In this document: piece after piece, positions 53,411 to 62,908 of the stretch
Position numbering within the stretch: the first letter of the stretch is position 1
Layout: each line of letters begins with the position of its first letter
NCBI GenBank assembly: GCA_028874905.1
Contig: JAPPGZ010000073.1
Span: 124,001-188,000 of the forward strand
Direction of reading: 5' to 3'
From: Gemmatimonadota bacterium
GTDB lineage: Bacteria; Gemmatimonadota; Gemmatimonadetes; Longimicrobiales; Gaopeijiaceae
Length of the DNA: 64,000 nucleotides
Notes under the pieces: generated by a model
Database searches by the model: none
Told to the model about the DNA's origin: nothing
What the model saw: only the letters and a program-made list of their open reading frames with translations
Made by a program: the position numbers and the translations under genes

Positions 53411-53575
53411 GTGGTACTTAAGAGACTGCCGGCGGCATTCTACCAAAGCCCCAGCGGCAATGAGCCAGTGCGGGACTGGCTCCTCGCCCTGGACCCCAAG
53501 AGCAGGCGCATTGTCGGACGGGACATCGCCACCGCGGAGCTGGCAAGGCAACGAGCAAGGGAGATCACATCATGA
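53411..53575 (+). pseudogene. HigB/RelE-type toxin with an internal deletion
   Basis: The 54-aa product starts like a Gp49/HigB toxin (AAFYQSPSGNEPVRDWLLAL then RRIVGRDI) and jumps to what looks like the very C-terminus (TAELARQRAREI). Full toxins of this family are about 100-120 aa; the missing middle holds the beta sheet and active-site residues. It should be inactive. Its stop overlaps the antitoxin start by 4 bp, so the operon layout is kept. Confidence 0.7.
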
Positions 53576-53862
53576 CCCAGACGAAGGGACGGATCGGCTC
53601 CTCCTTCGAGGACTACCTGGCCGAGCAGGGAACCCTCGAGGAGACCACTGCCAGTGCGGTAAAGCGCGTTCTGGCCTGGCAGTTGGAGCAGGCGATGGAA
53701 AGGCAGCAGATCACCAAGAGTGCCATGGCTCGAGCGATGCGCACGAGCCGAAGCCAATTGGACAGGATTCTCGACCCGGACAACGACCACATTCGCCTCG
53801 ACACTCTTACCGCTGCTGCGAACGTTCTCGGCCTGAACCTGAGGATCGAGTTGATCGGGTAG
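53572..53862 (+). CDS. HigA-type XRE antitoxin
   Basis: This 96-aa protein has a complete XRE helix-turn-helix (ITKSAMARAMRTSRSQLDRI, then LDTLTAAANVLGLNLRIEL). It normally neutralises the upstream HigB/RelE-type toxin and represses the operon. The ATG overlaps the toxin stop by 4 bp. With the toxin gene damaged it would be left as an orphan repressor/antitoxin. Confidence 0.88.
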   Translation: MTQTKGRIGSSFEDYLAEQGTLEETTASAVKRVLAWQLEQAMERQQITKSAMARAMRTSRSQLDRILDPDNDHIRLDTLTAAANVLGLNLRIELIG

Positions 53863-53938
53863 CGTCAGCCGACGCGTTGGTAGCCAGCGCTCTTTGGCCG
53901 GTCACTTCCGGGTGATCGGCCTGCCGGTCCCCGCCGGT

Positions 53939-54580
53939 TCAGTCCGCGCGTCGGGGCGCGAGTCCGGCGGCAATCGCCGCTCCGCTCCTGGCCGTGAACA
54001 CTCCCAGTGTCAAACCCGCGACTCCCAGGAAGGCGGCGAAGCCGACCGGGCTCTGGAGTCCCCCCACGAGTTCCGCGGCCAGGCTGCCGGCGGGCAGTCC
54101 GGCACCGAATCCGGCGACGCAAAGGACGATCCACCGCCGGGCCATCGGCGCCGCGGGGCGGAGCGCCAGCCACTGCGCTGTACCCAGCCCCAGGCCGGCG
54201 AACGCCCCGACGAACGACAACCCGCCGAGTCGGCCGAGCATGTCGAGCGCCAGCAGGCGCATCGGCTCGCCGGTCAACGCCTGGCCGAGCATCTCGACCA
54301 ACACGATGCCGACGGTCATGCCGACACCGAGGCCGAGACCCGAGGTCCCGACCCATGACGTGAACCGCGGGCTCCTTCCCAGGGCCAGCCACTGGGCGCC
54401 GCCGAACATCGAACCGGCCAACGCCAGGGTGACGGGCGTCACCAGCATCATGCCCACGACCGCCTCGACCGGTGCTGCCAGGCCCAGGCCGACGGCCAGC
54501 CCGCTCGCCAGGCCGAGCCCGCAGAGAACGGTCCAGCGCAATACGAACCCGCTCGCGGCACCCCTGATATCTTCGAACAT
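53939..54580 (-). CDS. Hypothetical polytopic membrane protein
   Basis: This 213-aa protein has about six Gly/Ala-rich hydrophobic segments with many GxxxG pairs (e.g. LGLASGLAVGLGLAAPVEAV, VGAFAGLGLGTAQWLALRP). The half-repeat GxAQWLALxR/P occurs twice, suggesting internal duplication. The start at 54580 has a GAGGTG ribosome site; the frame further upstream is not protein-like. No family is recognised. Confidence 0.7.
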   Translation of the reverse strand: MFEDIRGAASGFVLRWTVLCGLGLASGLAVGLGLAAPVEAVVGMMLVTPVTLALAGSMFGGAQWLALGRSPRFTSWVGTSGLGLGVGMTVGIVLVEMLGQALTGEPMRLLALDMLGRLGGLSFVGAFAGLGLGTAQWLALRPAAPMARRWIVLCVAGFGAGLPAGSLAAELVGGLQSPVGFAAFLGVAGLTLGVFTARSGAAIAAGLAPRRAD

Positions 54581-54849
54581 CGCACACCTCCCACTCGGCC
54601 ACCGTCGGCTGGGTCGACGTTCCGGCCCGTTACTGGTCTCGTCGGTTGTCCTACGGGCGGGAACGGTAACCGGTGCCAACCGGCACCTCCAGTCCACAGC
54701 CAGGGTCGTGTATCGGTTGGATCTGGGGCGCTGAGATTGACGGGCACCCTCCCTTTGTAGCATCATGCCACTTACTTGCTCCCCGCCCGACACGCCGAAA
54801 GGCCTCGGGTGGGGTTATTTCTTTCCCGATCTTGCCTGGCTGACGGCGA

Positions 54850-54960
54850 TCAAGGGAGACTCATCGGGGCGGCGACCCGGATGTCAATGACCGGCTGCCG
54901 AGCGATCTGGTGGTCGATTTCCGCAGCTGCCGTCTCTCGCAGCAGCTCCGTCCGGCTCAT
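54850..54960 (-). CDS. Very small open frame with a ribosome site
   Basis: A 36-aa frame (MSRTELLRETAAAEIDHQIA...) with GGAGG 4 bp before its ATG. It may be the start of a truncated gene. No family is recognised. Confidence 0.25.
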   Translation of the reverse strand: MSRTELLRETAAAEIDHQIARQPVIDIRVAAPMSLP

Positions 54961-54984
54961 GCAACCTCCTCGGTGTGGGTTCAG

Positions 54985-55017
54985 AACCGGACAGATATTG
55001 TGCTATGAAACCGGACA
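54985..55017. repeat. Two direct copies of AACCGGACA, possible IS end
   Basis: AACCGGACA occurs at 54985-54993 and 55009-55017, 24 bp apart, in an A+T-richer patch. Repeated 'AACCGGACA'-like boxes are typical of the termini of some IS elements such as IS21-like ones. No transposase gene is present, so this is at most a remnant. Confidence 0.35.
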
Positions 55018-55208
55018 TTTCACGTGCTCCAACACTTGCACGGAAAGGGGTTGATGGACAACCACATACGCGTTAGCATGCGGACATTCATGGGTCGCGC
55101 CGCTCGACGGGTGGTGCGACAAGTTTTTGCCCACTTCCTTCCAAGGAGCCCAAGACAAATGTCATTCCTCACCCGTTCGTTCCGTGGTTAACTGGCGGTC
55201 CTGATCCG

Positions 55209-56360
55209 GTGTTTCGCAGTTTTTGGGTGGTCGCGGCGCTCGCAGCACTCGCCGCGACCGCCTGCCGGAACGAACCGGGCCACGTCGCGACACCCGAGCC
55301 GCTCTCGCTGTTTCCGGCGGCGGCGTCCCCCGCACCATTGAGCGTCAGCAAGAGCATTGCCCTCGGCGACGAAGAGACGGCCTGCGTAGTCGACTCGTTT
55401 GAGTTTCGCGTGGTTTGTGTCAGGCCTGAAGGCGAAGAGGTCGTCGTGTTCGGGCGGGAGGGCGATGGCCCAGGGGAGTTCCGTCGTCTCAGTTTGGTGG
55501 CCCGTGTTTCGCATGGCCGTTTGGGTGTCGTGGACGCTACGCTAAACCGGTTGACGATCTTCGACGCTACGGGCGACCGCGTATCGGAGGTTGCCTTTCC
55601 TACGATGTACTACCCCGACGGAATTCGACAGGCCACCCTATTCGGGTCCGAGGTCGATCTCGCTGCGTATTCCCTGGGAGATTCGATCTTGACGCGGATC
55701 TACTCGGAGTTGGACATCAATTCGGGGGAGATCACATGGACGCGCGGTGACATGAACGGGATCGCCGATACCGAGTGCGGCGGGTTGGACAAGGGCGTAC
55801 CTCGACCGGGGGGCGGATACGTGTTCTGGGCATGTCGCCGCGAGTTGGTCTTTCTTGACGACCGCGACGCCGACGCCGCGACCTTAGTCACGTCTCCAGC
55901 CTACCGGGAGGAACCCCCGAGCGAGCGTGATGTGGAGGCTTTTTCGGAAGGCCTGACAAGGCTTGGAGGCAGGATGGCCATGCCGCGGTCGGCGACCGAG
56001 CCGTACGTCGAGACATTCCGAGAAGAACCCAAGAGGTGGTTCAACGTACCGGGTGCCCTACGGTTTGATTCGCAGGACCGGTTGTGGGTGGCGATCACGG
56101 TCGACCGCGACACCTTCTCCTACTTCGAGATCTGGATCGGGAACGAGTACGCCGGCTCCGTTAGGGTGCGCGACCGCGCAATGGGCTTCGACCTCTTCCA
56201 GAACACTCTGGCGGTATTGGTCGAACGGCAACCTGGACCCGAAGGAATAGCCGCTCGCGGTATCGATTGGTACGATATCAGTGACTTGGATTGCCGACCG
56301 TCGGGGACCGAACGGGGTTGCAGCCAACGCCCACGCAGCGAGGGTACAGCGGCACCGTAG
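55209..56360 (+). CDS. NHL/six-bladed propeller-type lipoprotein
   Basis: This 383-aa protein has a lipoprotein signal (lipobox LAATAC, Cys near residue 19) and a propeller-like body: VVVFGREGDGPGEFRRLSLV is the G-x-GPGEF turn typical of the family, followed by RLGVVDATLNRLTIFDATGD. The C-terminal half carries more Cys and acidic residues than usual. The GTG at 55209 is the start. It resembles the proteins at 15757 and 60408, so a family of such lipoproteins exists in this genome. Role unknown. Confidence 0.8.
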   Translation: MFRSFWVVAALAALAATACRNEPGHVATPEPLSLFPAAASPAPLSVSKSIALGDEETACVVDSFEFRVVCVRPEGEEVVVFGREGDGPGEFRRLSLVARVSHGRLGVVDATLNRLTIFDATGDRVSEVAFPTMYYPDGIRQATLFGSEVDLAAYSLGDSILTRIYSELDINSGEITWTRGDMNGIADTECGGLDKGVPRPGGGYVFWACRRELVFLDDRDADAATLVTSPAYREEPPSERDVEAFSEGLTRLGGRMAMPRSATEPYVETFREEPKRWFNVPGALRFDSQDRLWVAITVDRDTFSYFEIWIGNEYAGSVRVRDRAMGFDLFQNTLAVLVERQPGPEGIAARGIDWYDISDLDCRPSGTERGCSQRPRSEGTAAP

Positions 56361-56419
56361 TCGCACTTGACCCCTGCGCTGAACGTGCGGCTCGGGCACC
56401 CCGAAGCCCTGCACCCTAC

Positions 56420-56690
56420 TGTGCCCCGTATCTGTCCAGACCGCCGATCGCCACGGAATGGCCGAAACCGCCTTCTCGGCGATCCGGAGTTGGCTGTTGA
56501 CGTAGTGGTCGGTGATCTTGCCGCCGCCGTCGGCACACATCGTGCTTGACGGCAGGCCACGCGCGGGCCACCGCAAATGCCGCATGCAGGTGTCTCGGGT
56601 TCTCGTCCAGCAACCACTTCAAGCCGGTCGGGATCGAAGTCGTGAATCGGTGCTGCCGCTGACCGGCACGCGGGCCAGCGGGGCGCCAGG
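56420..56690 (-). pseudogene. Possible frameshifted gene remnant
   Basis: In the 352-bp gap before the DUF2723 gene, one minus-strand frame reads LKWLLDENPRHLHAAFAVAR and continues into AWPAVKHDV. At about 56535 the sense moves to another frame: ADGGGKITDHYVNSQLRIAE. Both halves look like real protein and join smoothly, suggesting a decayed gene without start or end. Family unknown. Confidence 0.35.
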
Positions 56691-56712
56691 AATCCATGAC
56701 TCCGGAGCACAA

Positions 56713-59085
56713 ATGGACCTGCAAGGCATTCTACAGCGCCGTCGCGCGACCAAGACCGGATCCGGGGACGGTCCGCCGTACCTCTGGGCGGGGGTGGCCG
56801 CGCTCGCGATCGGGATCCTCTACGCCGTCACGCTCTCGCCGAGTACGGCCTTCTGGGACGCCAGCGAGTACATCGCGACCGCCCACATCCTGGGCATCCC
56901 CCATCCCCCCGGGAATCCGCTCTTCGTGGTCATGGCCCGAACCTGGGAGATCCTTCTGTCCCCGTTCGGGCTCTCCAGCGCGGTCCGCATCAACCTCTTC
57001 TCGGTGCTGATGAGCTCACTGGCGCACGGGATGTGGTTCCTGGTGGTCCATCACATCCTCGGGCACTTCTCCACCGACCGGCGCTTCCGCCTCATCGGCG
57101 CGGCCGCTGCCGTCCTGGTCAGCGCCACCGCCTTCACGGTCTGGAACCAGTCGAACGTCAACGAGAAGGTCTACACCGTCTCCCTCTTCACCATTGCGCT
57201 CCTCTCCTGGCTGGCATTCCGCTGGCGGGAGCGTCTCGGGCGCGGCAAGGAAGGCAACCTCCTCATCCTGATGGCGTTCATCCTGGCGCTGTCGGTCGGC
57301 AACCACCTGATGGCCTTCCTGGCGGCGCCGGCGCTGGCGGTCTTCATCTTCTTGGTGCGCCCTTCCACGCTGCTGAACTACCGCATCTACCTGTTCGGCA
57401 TTCCCGCGGTCGTGCTCGGGCTCAGCATTCACCTCTTCCTGCCGGTCCGTTCCGAGCTGGGGCCCGTGATCAACCAGGCCGAGCCGAACTGCGAGAACGT
57501 CGGGGAGGCGCTCGCCAGCGCCGTTACCTATGGGAATGCCGGGTGCGAGGAACTCTCGGCGGCGCTCAAGCGCGAGCAGTATCCCGCACGGTACCTCACT
57601 GTTCGGCAGGCATCCATGCTGGAACAGTACACGAACTGGATGCAGTACTTCGACTGGCAGTGGTCCCGGGGCCTCTCTTCGGACGACGTCCTCTTCGGAC
57701 GGCTCCGGGCACCCTTCACGGTGCTCTTCATCGCCCTGGGCATCTTCGGCCTGGTGGAATACTACCGGCGGGACCGTGCGGGTTGGGCCTACATGGCGAC
57801 GCTCTTCGCCGTGCTCTCGGTGGCCCTCGTCTTCTACATGAACTTCAAGCCCGGCTACTCCATGCCGTTGCCCGAAGGCGACGCCCTGCAACGCGCCATG
57901 CAGGAGGCCGGCGCGCGAACGCCCCGGGACCTCACCGAGGCCCGCGAGCGGGACTACTTCTTCACGATCGGCTTCTCCGTGTGGGGGCTCCTGGCCGGGA
58001 TCGGGACTGCAGGCCTGTGGTACCGGGTTCGGCGAAGGTCCGGGCGGTCGCTGCTGTTCTGCGCCCCCGTGCTGGGGCTGGCCTTCATCCCCCTGGTCCT
58101 CAACTTCAACTGGGCCAGCAGGGCCGGGGATCACTCGGCGCGCGACTGGGCCTACAACCTGCTGATGAGCGTGGAGCCGTACGGCCTGATCTTCACCAAC
58201 GGCGACAACGACACCTTCCCGCTCTGGTACCTGCAGGAGGTGGAGGGAATCCGGCGGGACGTGACCGTGGCGGTGACCTCGTACTTCAACATCCCCTGGT
58301 ACGTCACGCAGCTCCGGGACCTTACCCAGCCCTGCGAGCCTGGCGAGGACCCCGACGCAGACCCGACCCGCATCGTTTGCCAGCGTCCCTATACCGCCGA
58401 GAACACCGATAGCATGTACACGCGCGATCCGGCGAAGGCGGAGGCGCTCGGCAAGATCCCAATCCTCCTGCGCGAGCCAATCCGGGTGCCGACCCGCTCG
58501 ATCCTCGACGAGTCGCGGTTCACCGACGAGGCCATCGAACAGACGGCTGTGCAATTCGTGCCGATCGACAGCGTTCAGGCCGTCCCGCTGGGTCCGATCT
58601 CGGGGGTCATCACAGGGCAGCGAGGACTCGCTCCCTGGCAGGTATTCGGGCTTTGGGCGATCCGGAACTCGATTGGTGACAGGCCCATCTACTTCGCGTC
58701 AAGCGGCGCCGCGCCGTACGAGCTCGGCGTGCGTCCATACGTGATTCGACAAGGCCTGGCATTCCGGTTGTGGCCGGGTGATCCTGCCGAGCTGGCCGAC
58801 TCCGGGGTCATGGCGAACCGGGCCGTCGATCCGCGTTCGATACAGGTGGGGCCCTGGGTGGATGTGGAGCGCACGCGGACCCTGGCCCACGACGTGTTCG
58901 TACACCGGAGCGGTCTGCCGGATTGGCCGGTGTGGAAGGACAGATCGACGATCGGCATCCCGAACTACTACTCCTGGGTGTACCTGGCGCTGCTCAAGCA
59001 TGCGGAGCAGGCCGGCGACCGGGAGGCGATCGCCGAGTACCGTGCGCGCGCCGATGCGTGGGCCCGGCTGGGGGGTGACCTCTAG
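56713..59085 (+). CDS. DUF2723 membrane glycosyltransferase-like protein
   Basis: This 790-aa protein has about ten membrane segments and the DUF2723 (PF11028) N-terminus: STAFWDASEYIATAHILGIP then HPPGNPLF, with the conserved W-D-x-x-E and H-x-P-G loop of GT-C glycosyltransferases. The central NGDNDTFPLWYLQEVEGIRR block is also typical. DUF2723 relatives (TMEM260-like) are protein O-mannosyltransferases in some organisms, which suggests glycosylation of exported proteins. The ATG at 56713 is the likely start because the frame upstream is not protein-like. Confidence 0.9.
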   Translation: MDLQGILQRRRATKTGSGDGPPYLWAGVAALAIGILYAVTLSPSTAFWDASEYIATAHILGIPHPPGNPLFVVMARTWEILLSPFGLSSAVRINLFSVLMSSLAHGMWFLVVHHILGHFSTDRRFRLIGAAAAVLVSATAFTVWNQSNVNEKVYTVSLFTIALLSWLAFRWRERLGRGKEGNLLILMAFILALSVGNHLMAFLAAPALAVFIFLVRPSTLLNYRIYLFGIPAVVLGLSIHLFLPVRSELGPVINQAEPNCENVGEALASAVTYGNAGCEELSAALKREQYPARYLTVRQASMLEQYTNWMQYFDWQWSRGLSSDDVLFGRLRAPFTVLFIALGIFGLVEYYRRDRAGWAYMATLFAVLSVALVFYMNFKPGYSMPLPEGDALQRAMQEAGARTPRDLTEARERDYFFTIGFSVWGLLAGIGTAGLWYRVRRRSGRSLLFCAPVLGLAFIPLVLNFNWASRAGDHSARDWAYNLLMSVEPYGLIFTNGDNDTFPLWYLQEVEGIRRDVTVAVTSYFNIPWYVTQLRDLTQPCEPGEDPDADPTRIVCQRPYTAENTDSMYTRDPAKAEALGKIPILLREPIRVPTRSILDESRFTDEAIEQTAVQFVPIDSVQAVPLGPISGVITGQRGLAPWQVFGLWAIRNSIGDRPIYFASSGAAPYELGVRPYVIRQGLAFRLWPGDPAELADSGVMANRAVDPRSIQVGPWVDVERTRTLAHDVFVHRSGLPDWPVWKDRSTIGIPNYYSWVYLALLKHAEQAGDREAIAEYRARADAWARLGGDL

Positions 59086-59201
59086 GCCGAGGCGCCCGCG
59101 TGGGGCACCAAAAGGTGGAGCCCTGCCTTGGCTCGTGCTAGCTTGCGATGCCGTTGGGGGCTCCCACTATAGCACATCAGGTAAAAGCGGGATATGGAAA
59201 G

Positions 59202-59678
59202 ATGATTAGTGTCAAAAAAGATGACATATTCAGGTTCGCTCCGGACGTGGACGCCATAGTCAATTCCGTGAACTGTAAAGGCGTCATGGGACGAGGGCTC
59301 GCACTACAGTTCAAAAAACGGTTCCCGGAGAACTTCCAGGAATATCAAGAACGGTGCCACGAGGGAAGCATGAAACCGGGTGACCTGTTCGTGCACGAGA
59401 ACAAGGGAGAAGGGCCGAGGTACATCATCAACTTTGCGACCAGGGATCACTGGAAGGACAATAGCCGTGTGGAATACGTGGAAACTGGACTGACCACATT
59501 GGCAAAGCTCATTCGTTACCTGAAAACGGATGACGCATGGCTGGCAATCAACTCCATCGCCATTCCGGCACTCGGATGCGGACTCGGGAACCTCAAGTGG
59601 CCTACCGTCAGGAAGTTGATCGAACTCCACCTCAAGGATGTCGAAGGGGTGGATGTCATTGTGCTTGAGCCACGATAA
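59202..59678 (+). CDS. DarG-type macro-domain protein, orphan
   Basis: This 158-aa protein is a single macro domain of DarG type: AIVNSVNCKGVMGRGLAL (the ADP-ribose loop, with the K/G pattern of DarG), then RYIINFATRDHWKDNSR and IAIPALGCGLGNLKW. DarG removes ADP-ribose that the DarT toxin puts on DNA. No DarT gene lies in the neighbouring 5 kb, and the C-terminal half of full DarG is absent. The ATG at 59202 is the start. A+T content is higher than in the neighbours, consistent with acquisition. Confidence 0.85.
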   Translation: MISVKKDDIFRFAPDVDAIVNSVNCKGVMGRGLALQFKKRFPENFQEYQERCHEGSMKPGDLFVHENKGEGPRYIINFATRDHWKDNSRVEYVETGLTTLAKLIRYLKTDDAWLAINSIAIPALGCGLGNLKWPTVRKLIELHLKDVEGVDVIVLEPR

Positions 59679-59693
59679 CATGTCCACCAGCCG

Positions 59694-60313
59694 ATGACGG
59701 CGCGCAGGGGCGACGACGCGGCGCGCGAGTTCGGGGGGGCGCTTGGGGCGGGCCTCATCATCACGGTGTCGCACGCCTTGATGCTCTACCTGTGGCTGGC
59801 CTGGCGCTTCCATGACGGCGCCGTCTTTTACCCGACCGGGTTGTCCGACGTGGGGTCGTTCGTCGGGCGGGTCTGGGAACAGGTCGTCGCGCACGCAACG
59901 CCGTCCTGGCGTACGTTCGCGATCTACTGGACGTTTCTCGTCGTGCAGGGATTGTTGGCAGCCTTTCTTCCGGGATTAAAGGTCAAGGGTTTGCCGATCC
60001 CATCGCGCGGAGGCGAGCGACTGGTCTACCGCTGCAATGGAATCAGCGCCTGGTGGCTGACCCTCGTCGGCGTCGCCGGGCTGCACTTCTCGGGCATCTT
60101 CCCACTGCAGACGATCTACGAGCAGTTCGGCTGTCATGGGGTCTGATCTGCGGCTTCGAACACTTCCTGCCCTATTTCTACGTGGTCTTCTTCGTAGTCA
60201 TGATCGTTCATCGCGCGAGCCGCGACATCGCGCGCTGCAAGCGGAAATACGGAGCCGACTGGGATCGCTACGTTGAGGAGGTGCCGTACCTCTTCATCCC
60301 GAGGGTCTACTGA
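59694..60313 (+). pseudogene. ERG4/ERG24-type sterol reductase, internally deleted and frameshifted
   Basis: The first 145 residues (AFLPGLKVKGLPIPSRGG, LVYRCNGISAWWLTLVG, IFPLQTIYEQFG) match the start of ERG4/ERG24-family sterol reductases. The frame then stops at about 60146. From about 60135 another frame gives the family C-terminus: FLPYFYVVFFVVMIVHR, then KYGADWDRYVEEVPYLFIP and VY. Roughly 200 residues of membrane helices are missing between them. The product would not work. The family reduces double bonds in sterols with NADPH and is rare in bacteria. Confidence 0.82.
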
Positions 60314-60407
60314 CGAGCCAACCTGACTGACAGCTCGTGAGTGACCCTGGCGTTTCGGATGGGAACCGGCTGCCGAGCGATCAGGGTCTATTTCTTTTCG
60401 ATGGGGT

Positions 60408-61670
60408 TTACCGAACTTCGGTCGGGAGCCTCCGCACCACCACGCTGGCCACGTCGAACTCGTCCAGCTCGATGAATGCCGCCAGTCCGTCCGGGCCGAA
60501 GGCATCCGGCATGGCGGTCGCCTCGGCGGAGTAGGTGCCGACATACTCCCCATCGGGAGTCACAACATCGATTGGTCCGCCGCGTTCGGGGTGTTCGCCG
60601 CGGCGTTGCACCCAGATCCGGCCCTCCCAGGTAGTGGAGAGATCGTGAAGGACCGGGATTTCGTGGTAGAAGGGTCTCTCAACCGCGAAGCGGATACTGG
60701 TGCTGGTACGCGTCGACTCCACTCGAGTGGCCAGTCGTTCCTCGTAGTCCCGTTCAATTGCGGGCGTCACGGGCTCGGGCTCAAACGGTCTGCGAATGAT
60801 GCGTGTTACTTCTCTTGAACCCGATGGCGTGATCTTCAAAGCGTAGGCGGATGAGTCGGAGTGGACAATGCCACCATCCGGTAGGACCCCCACCAGGAGC
60901 GGCGGCTCGAAACGGGCTGGGTAGCCAACCTGTTCAAACGCGTCGGCCAACGAGCCACCTCCTATCCTGATGTTCTCAGCCATGCCTTTGACAGGCTCCC
61001 CGCGGGGAGGAAGCCAACCATCGACCACGGTATCGGTCTCGACGATTTCGCCCTCGAGCCCGACCCATGTGACCGGACGGGATGTCGGGGGGGCAGCCGG
61101 GGCACCGCCATCGCCGCCGTGGAGGCCAATGCTGGCACCGAAACCACCGGCGAACACGGCTCCGCCGCGCGGATCGCTATGTATCGCACGCGAGCTGGCG
61201 ACGCCACCAGGTGCGTCGCTCGTGTGAACCATGCGGAGATACTGGCCAGTTGCGTCGAACAGTTGGTAGGCGCGGTGTCCGAGATCTCTCACGACCGTGG
61301 TTCCGTCCCTCAACACCGCGAAGCCCACCGGGAGGTTGAACTCACCGGGACCTTCGCCCGAGCGGCCGAACTCGCGCAGGAAGCCTCCGGTGGGGTCGAA
61401 CACCAGAACCCTCACCTCGTTGGATCCCAGCTCGTCGAACACGAAGAGGTTGCCCGCCGCGTCGAAGGCCACTTGGGTAACCTGGGCAAACATCTCCCAG
61501 GTCTCGCCTTCAAGTACACCGACACGGAAGACTTCCTCGAAGTCGGGTTCGATCAGCTGATCCCGGCCGGTGACCTCGACGATCTCCTGAGCTCGGAGAC
61601 CGGCGGGCGCGGCCAGGACTGCCATGAGGACGGAGCAGTGAATGGGCGCGAACCTGCTGGCGTTCATCAA
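60408..61670 (-). CDS. Six-bladed beta-propeller exported protein
   Basis: This 420-aa protein has a signal peptide ending LRAQ and an intact NHL-type six-bladed propeller: [40 protein letters not shown], then repeated blades and [20 protein letters not shown]. It serves as the full-length comparison for the broken gene at 15757-16503. These proteins are abundant in some Gemmatimonadota-like genomes; the role is unknown. Start is at either of the first two Met codons. Confidence 0.85.
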   Translation of the reverse strand: MMNASRFAPIHCSVLMAVLAAPAGLRAQEIVEVTGRDQLIEPDFEEVFRVGVLEGETWEMFAQVTQVAFDAAGNLFVFDELGSNEVRVLVFDPTGGFLREFGRSGEGPGEFNLPVGFAVLRDGTTVVRDLGHRAYQLFDATGQYLRMVHTSDAPGGVASSRAIHSDPRGGAVFAGGFGASIGLHGGDGGAPAAPPTSRPVTWVGLEGEIVETDTVVDGWLPPRGEPVKGMAENIRIGGGSLADAFEQVGYPARFEPPLLVGVLPDGGIVHSDSSAYALKITPSGSREVTRIIRRPFEPEPVTPAIERDYEERLATRVESTRTSTSIRFAVERPFYHEIPVLHDLSTTWEGRIWVQRRGEHPERGGPIDVVTPDGEYVGTYSAEATAMPDAFGPDGLAAFIELDEFDVASVVVRRLPTEVR

Positions 61671-61770
61671 GGACCTCTTCTGTCAATCGAAGGTGCCGAG
61701 TCGGGGCAATCGGGCCCTAAGTGAATGTTCTACCTTGGCGCCGAGGTTGTCCACCCGAGGCCGACAGCGC

Positions 61771-62908
61771 TCAATAGATTGGCGGCAGCCGTATTCGGTG
61801 GAAGTCCGCCCAGAGCTCCAGGAACGGTATCAGTACTCCGGCGCCCCGATCGCTGTTCGCGGCCAGGAATAGGGCTGTCCCGCGATATGGGGCCACGATC
61901 AGGTATGCAACCACGCCCGGGTTTCCTCCGCTGTGGTACAGGTTTTGTTCGGAACCCTGACCGGACACTCCGTGCCCGTAGAATGCGTTCTCGACACCAC
62001 TGGATCGTGACTTTCGCGGTAGGGGCACGAAGAAGTTGCGTGGCCATTTCACTGGGTCTGGTCGTGCCATCGTCGGCGATCTCAAAATAGCCCGATAGGA
62101 AGTGGCTCATATCGACGGCATCGGTCATCAGCCCACCGGCTGCCGCCCCCGTGACTCGGTATGGCGCGATCGAGTTCCCGTTCGAATCCGTCCCCATGGT
62201 CGCCCGTATCTCATCGTCGGTCGGTGAGAAGGTCGAAGCCGTCATGAGATTCGGCCCAAAGACCGTAGCTCGCATGAAGTCGTCGAAGCGTTGACCCGAC
62301 ACTTCCTCTACAAGCAACTCCAGTACCGTATATCCCCCTCCTGAGTACTGCCAGGAGGCGCCCGGCTCCTGCACAATCGCGACCGCGGTCCCATCCACCT
62401 CGCCCGAAAGCGTCGCCTCCAGCGTCACGTTCGATTGGTTGAGCGGCACCATCGGAACTGACGGTACGTTGAGGCCAGCGGTGTGGCTGAGTAACCGACC
62501 TATCGTAACTTGACGAGACCGGCCATCACTCTCGGACAGGCGCCACCGGGTCAGCCGCTCGTTGACTGGTTGTCCGAGCGCCAGGTCGCCATCTGCCACG
62601 AGCCCGAGAACTCCCCATGCCGTCACGGCCTTTGAGAGGGAGGCAACATTCAGTGGCGTCGAGGCCGTCATCGCTTGCCCCGACGAAGGATCCACGAAGC
62701 CGTACCCTGTGGTCAGAACCGGAACCCCATCATGAAGGTAGGCGATGACAAGGCCCGCAACCTCATGTTCAGCCAGCAGCCCCGGCGCCACCGAATCGAG
62801 CATGGCCCGGAACCGGTCCGGTCCTTCTTGCGCCGCGGCCAGGGTGGGGCCGATGAGCAGCCACATGGCTGTGGCCCATGGGACGTGAATGGACCCCACT
62901 ACTGGCAC
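61771..62908 (-). pseudogene. Serine hydrolase (class C beta-lactamase family), frameshifted near the 3' end
   Basis: Starts with a signal-like segment (AMWLLIGPTLAAAQ) and the beta-lactamase-type motif SLSK in NVASLSKAVTAW, then LLSHTAGL and WQYSGGGY. At about 62005 the reading frame changes: the original frame runs on as nonsense to 61730, while the next frame gives FYGHGVSGQGSEQNLYHSGG then NPGVVAYL and ends at 61771. HSGG is the third active-site motif. One frame change separates the catalytic Ser/Lys from it. It directly follows the gene at 62909 with no gap. Confidence 0.72.

Larger units (their letters stand above)
54581..55208. other. Intergenic region with probable insertion-element debris
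   Basis: No convincing full gene in these 628 bp. It holds a very short minus-strand frame at 54850-54960 and a pair of short direct repeats at 54985-55017, both listed separately. Confidence 0.45.

Noticed and set aside
23505-53900. Prophage or integrative element
   Set aside because: No integrase, transposase, capsid, relaxase or clear attachment repeats were found; the region reads as a defence island.
57016-58554. 512-codon minus-strand frame inside the DUF2723 gene
   Set aside because: Antisense shadow; the plus strand encodes conserved DUF2723 motifs.
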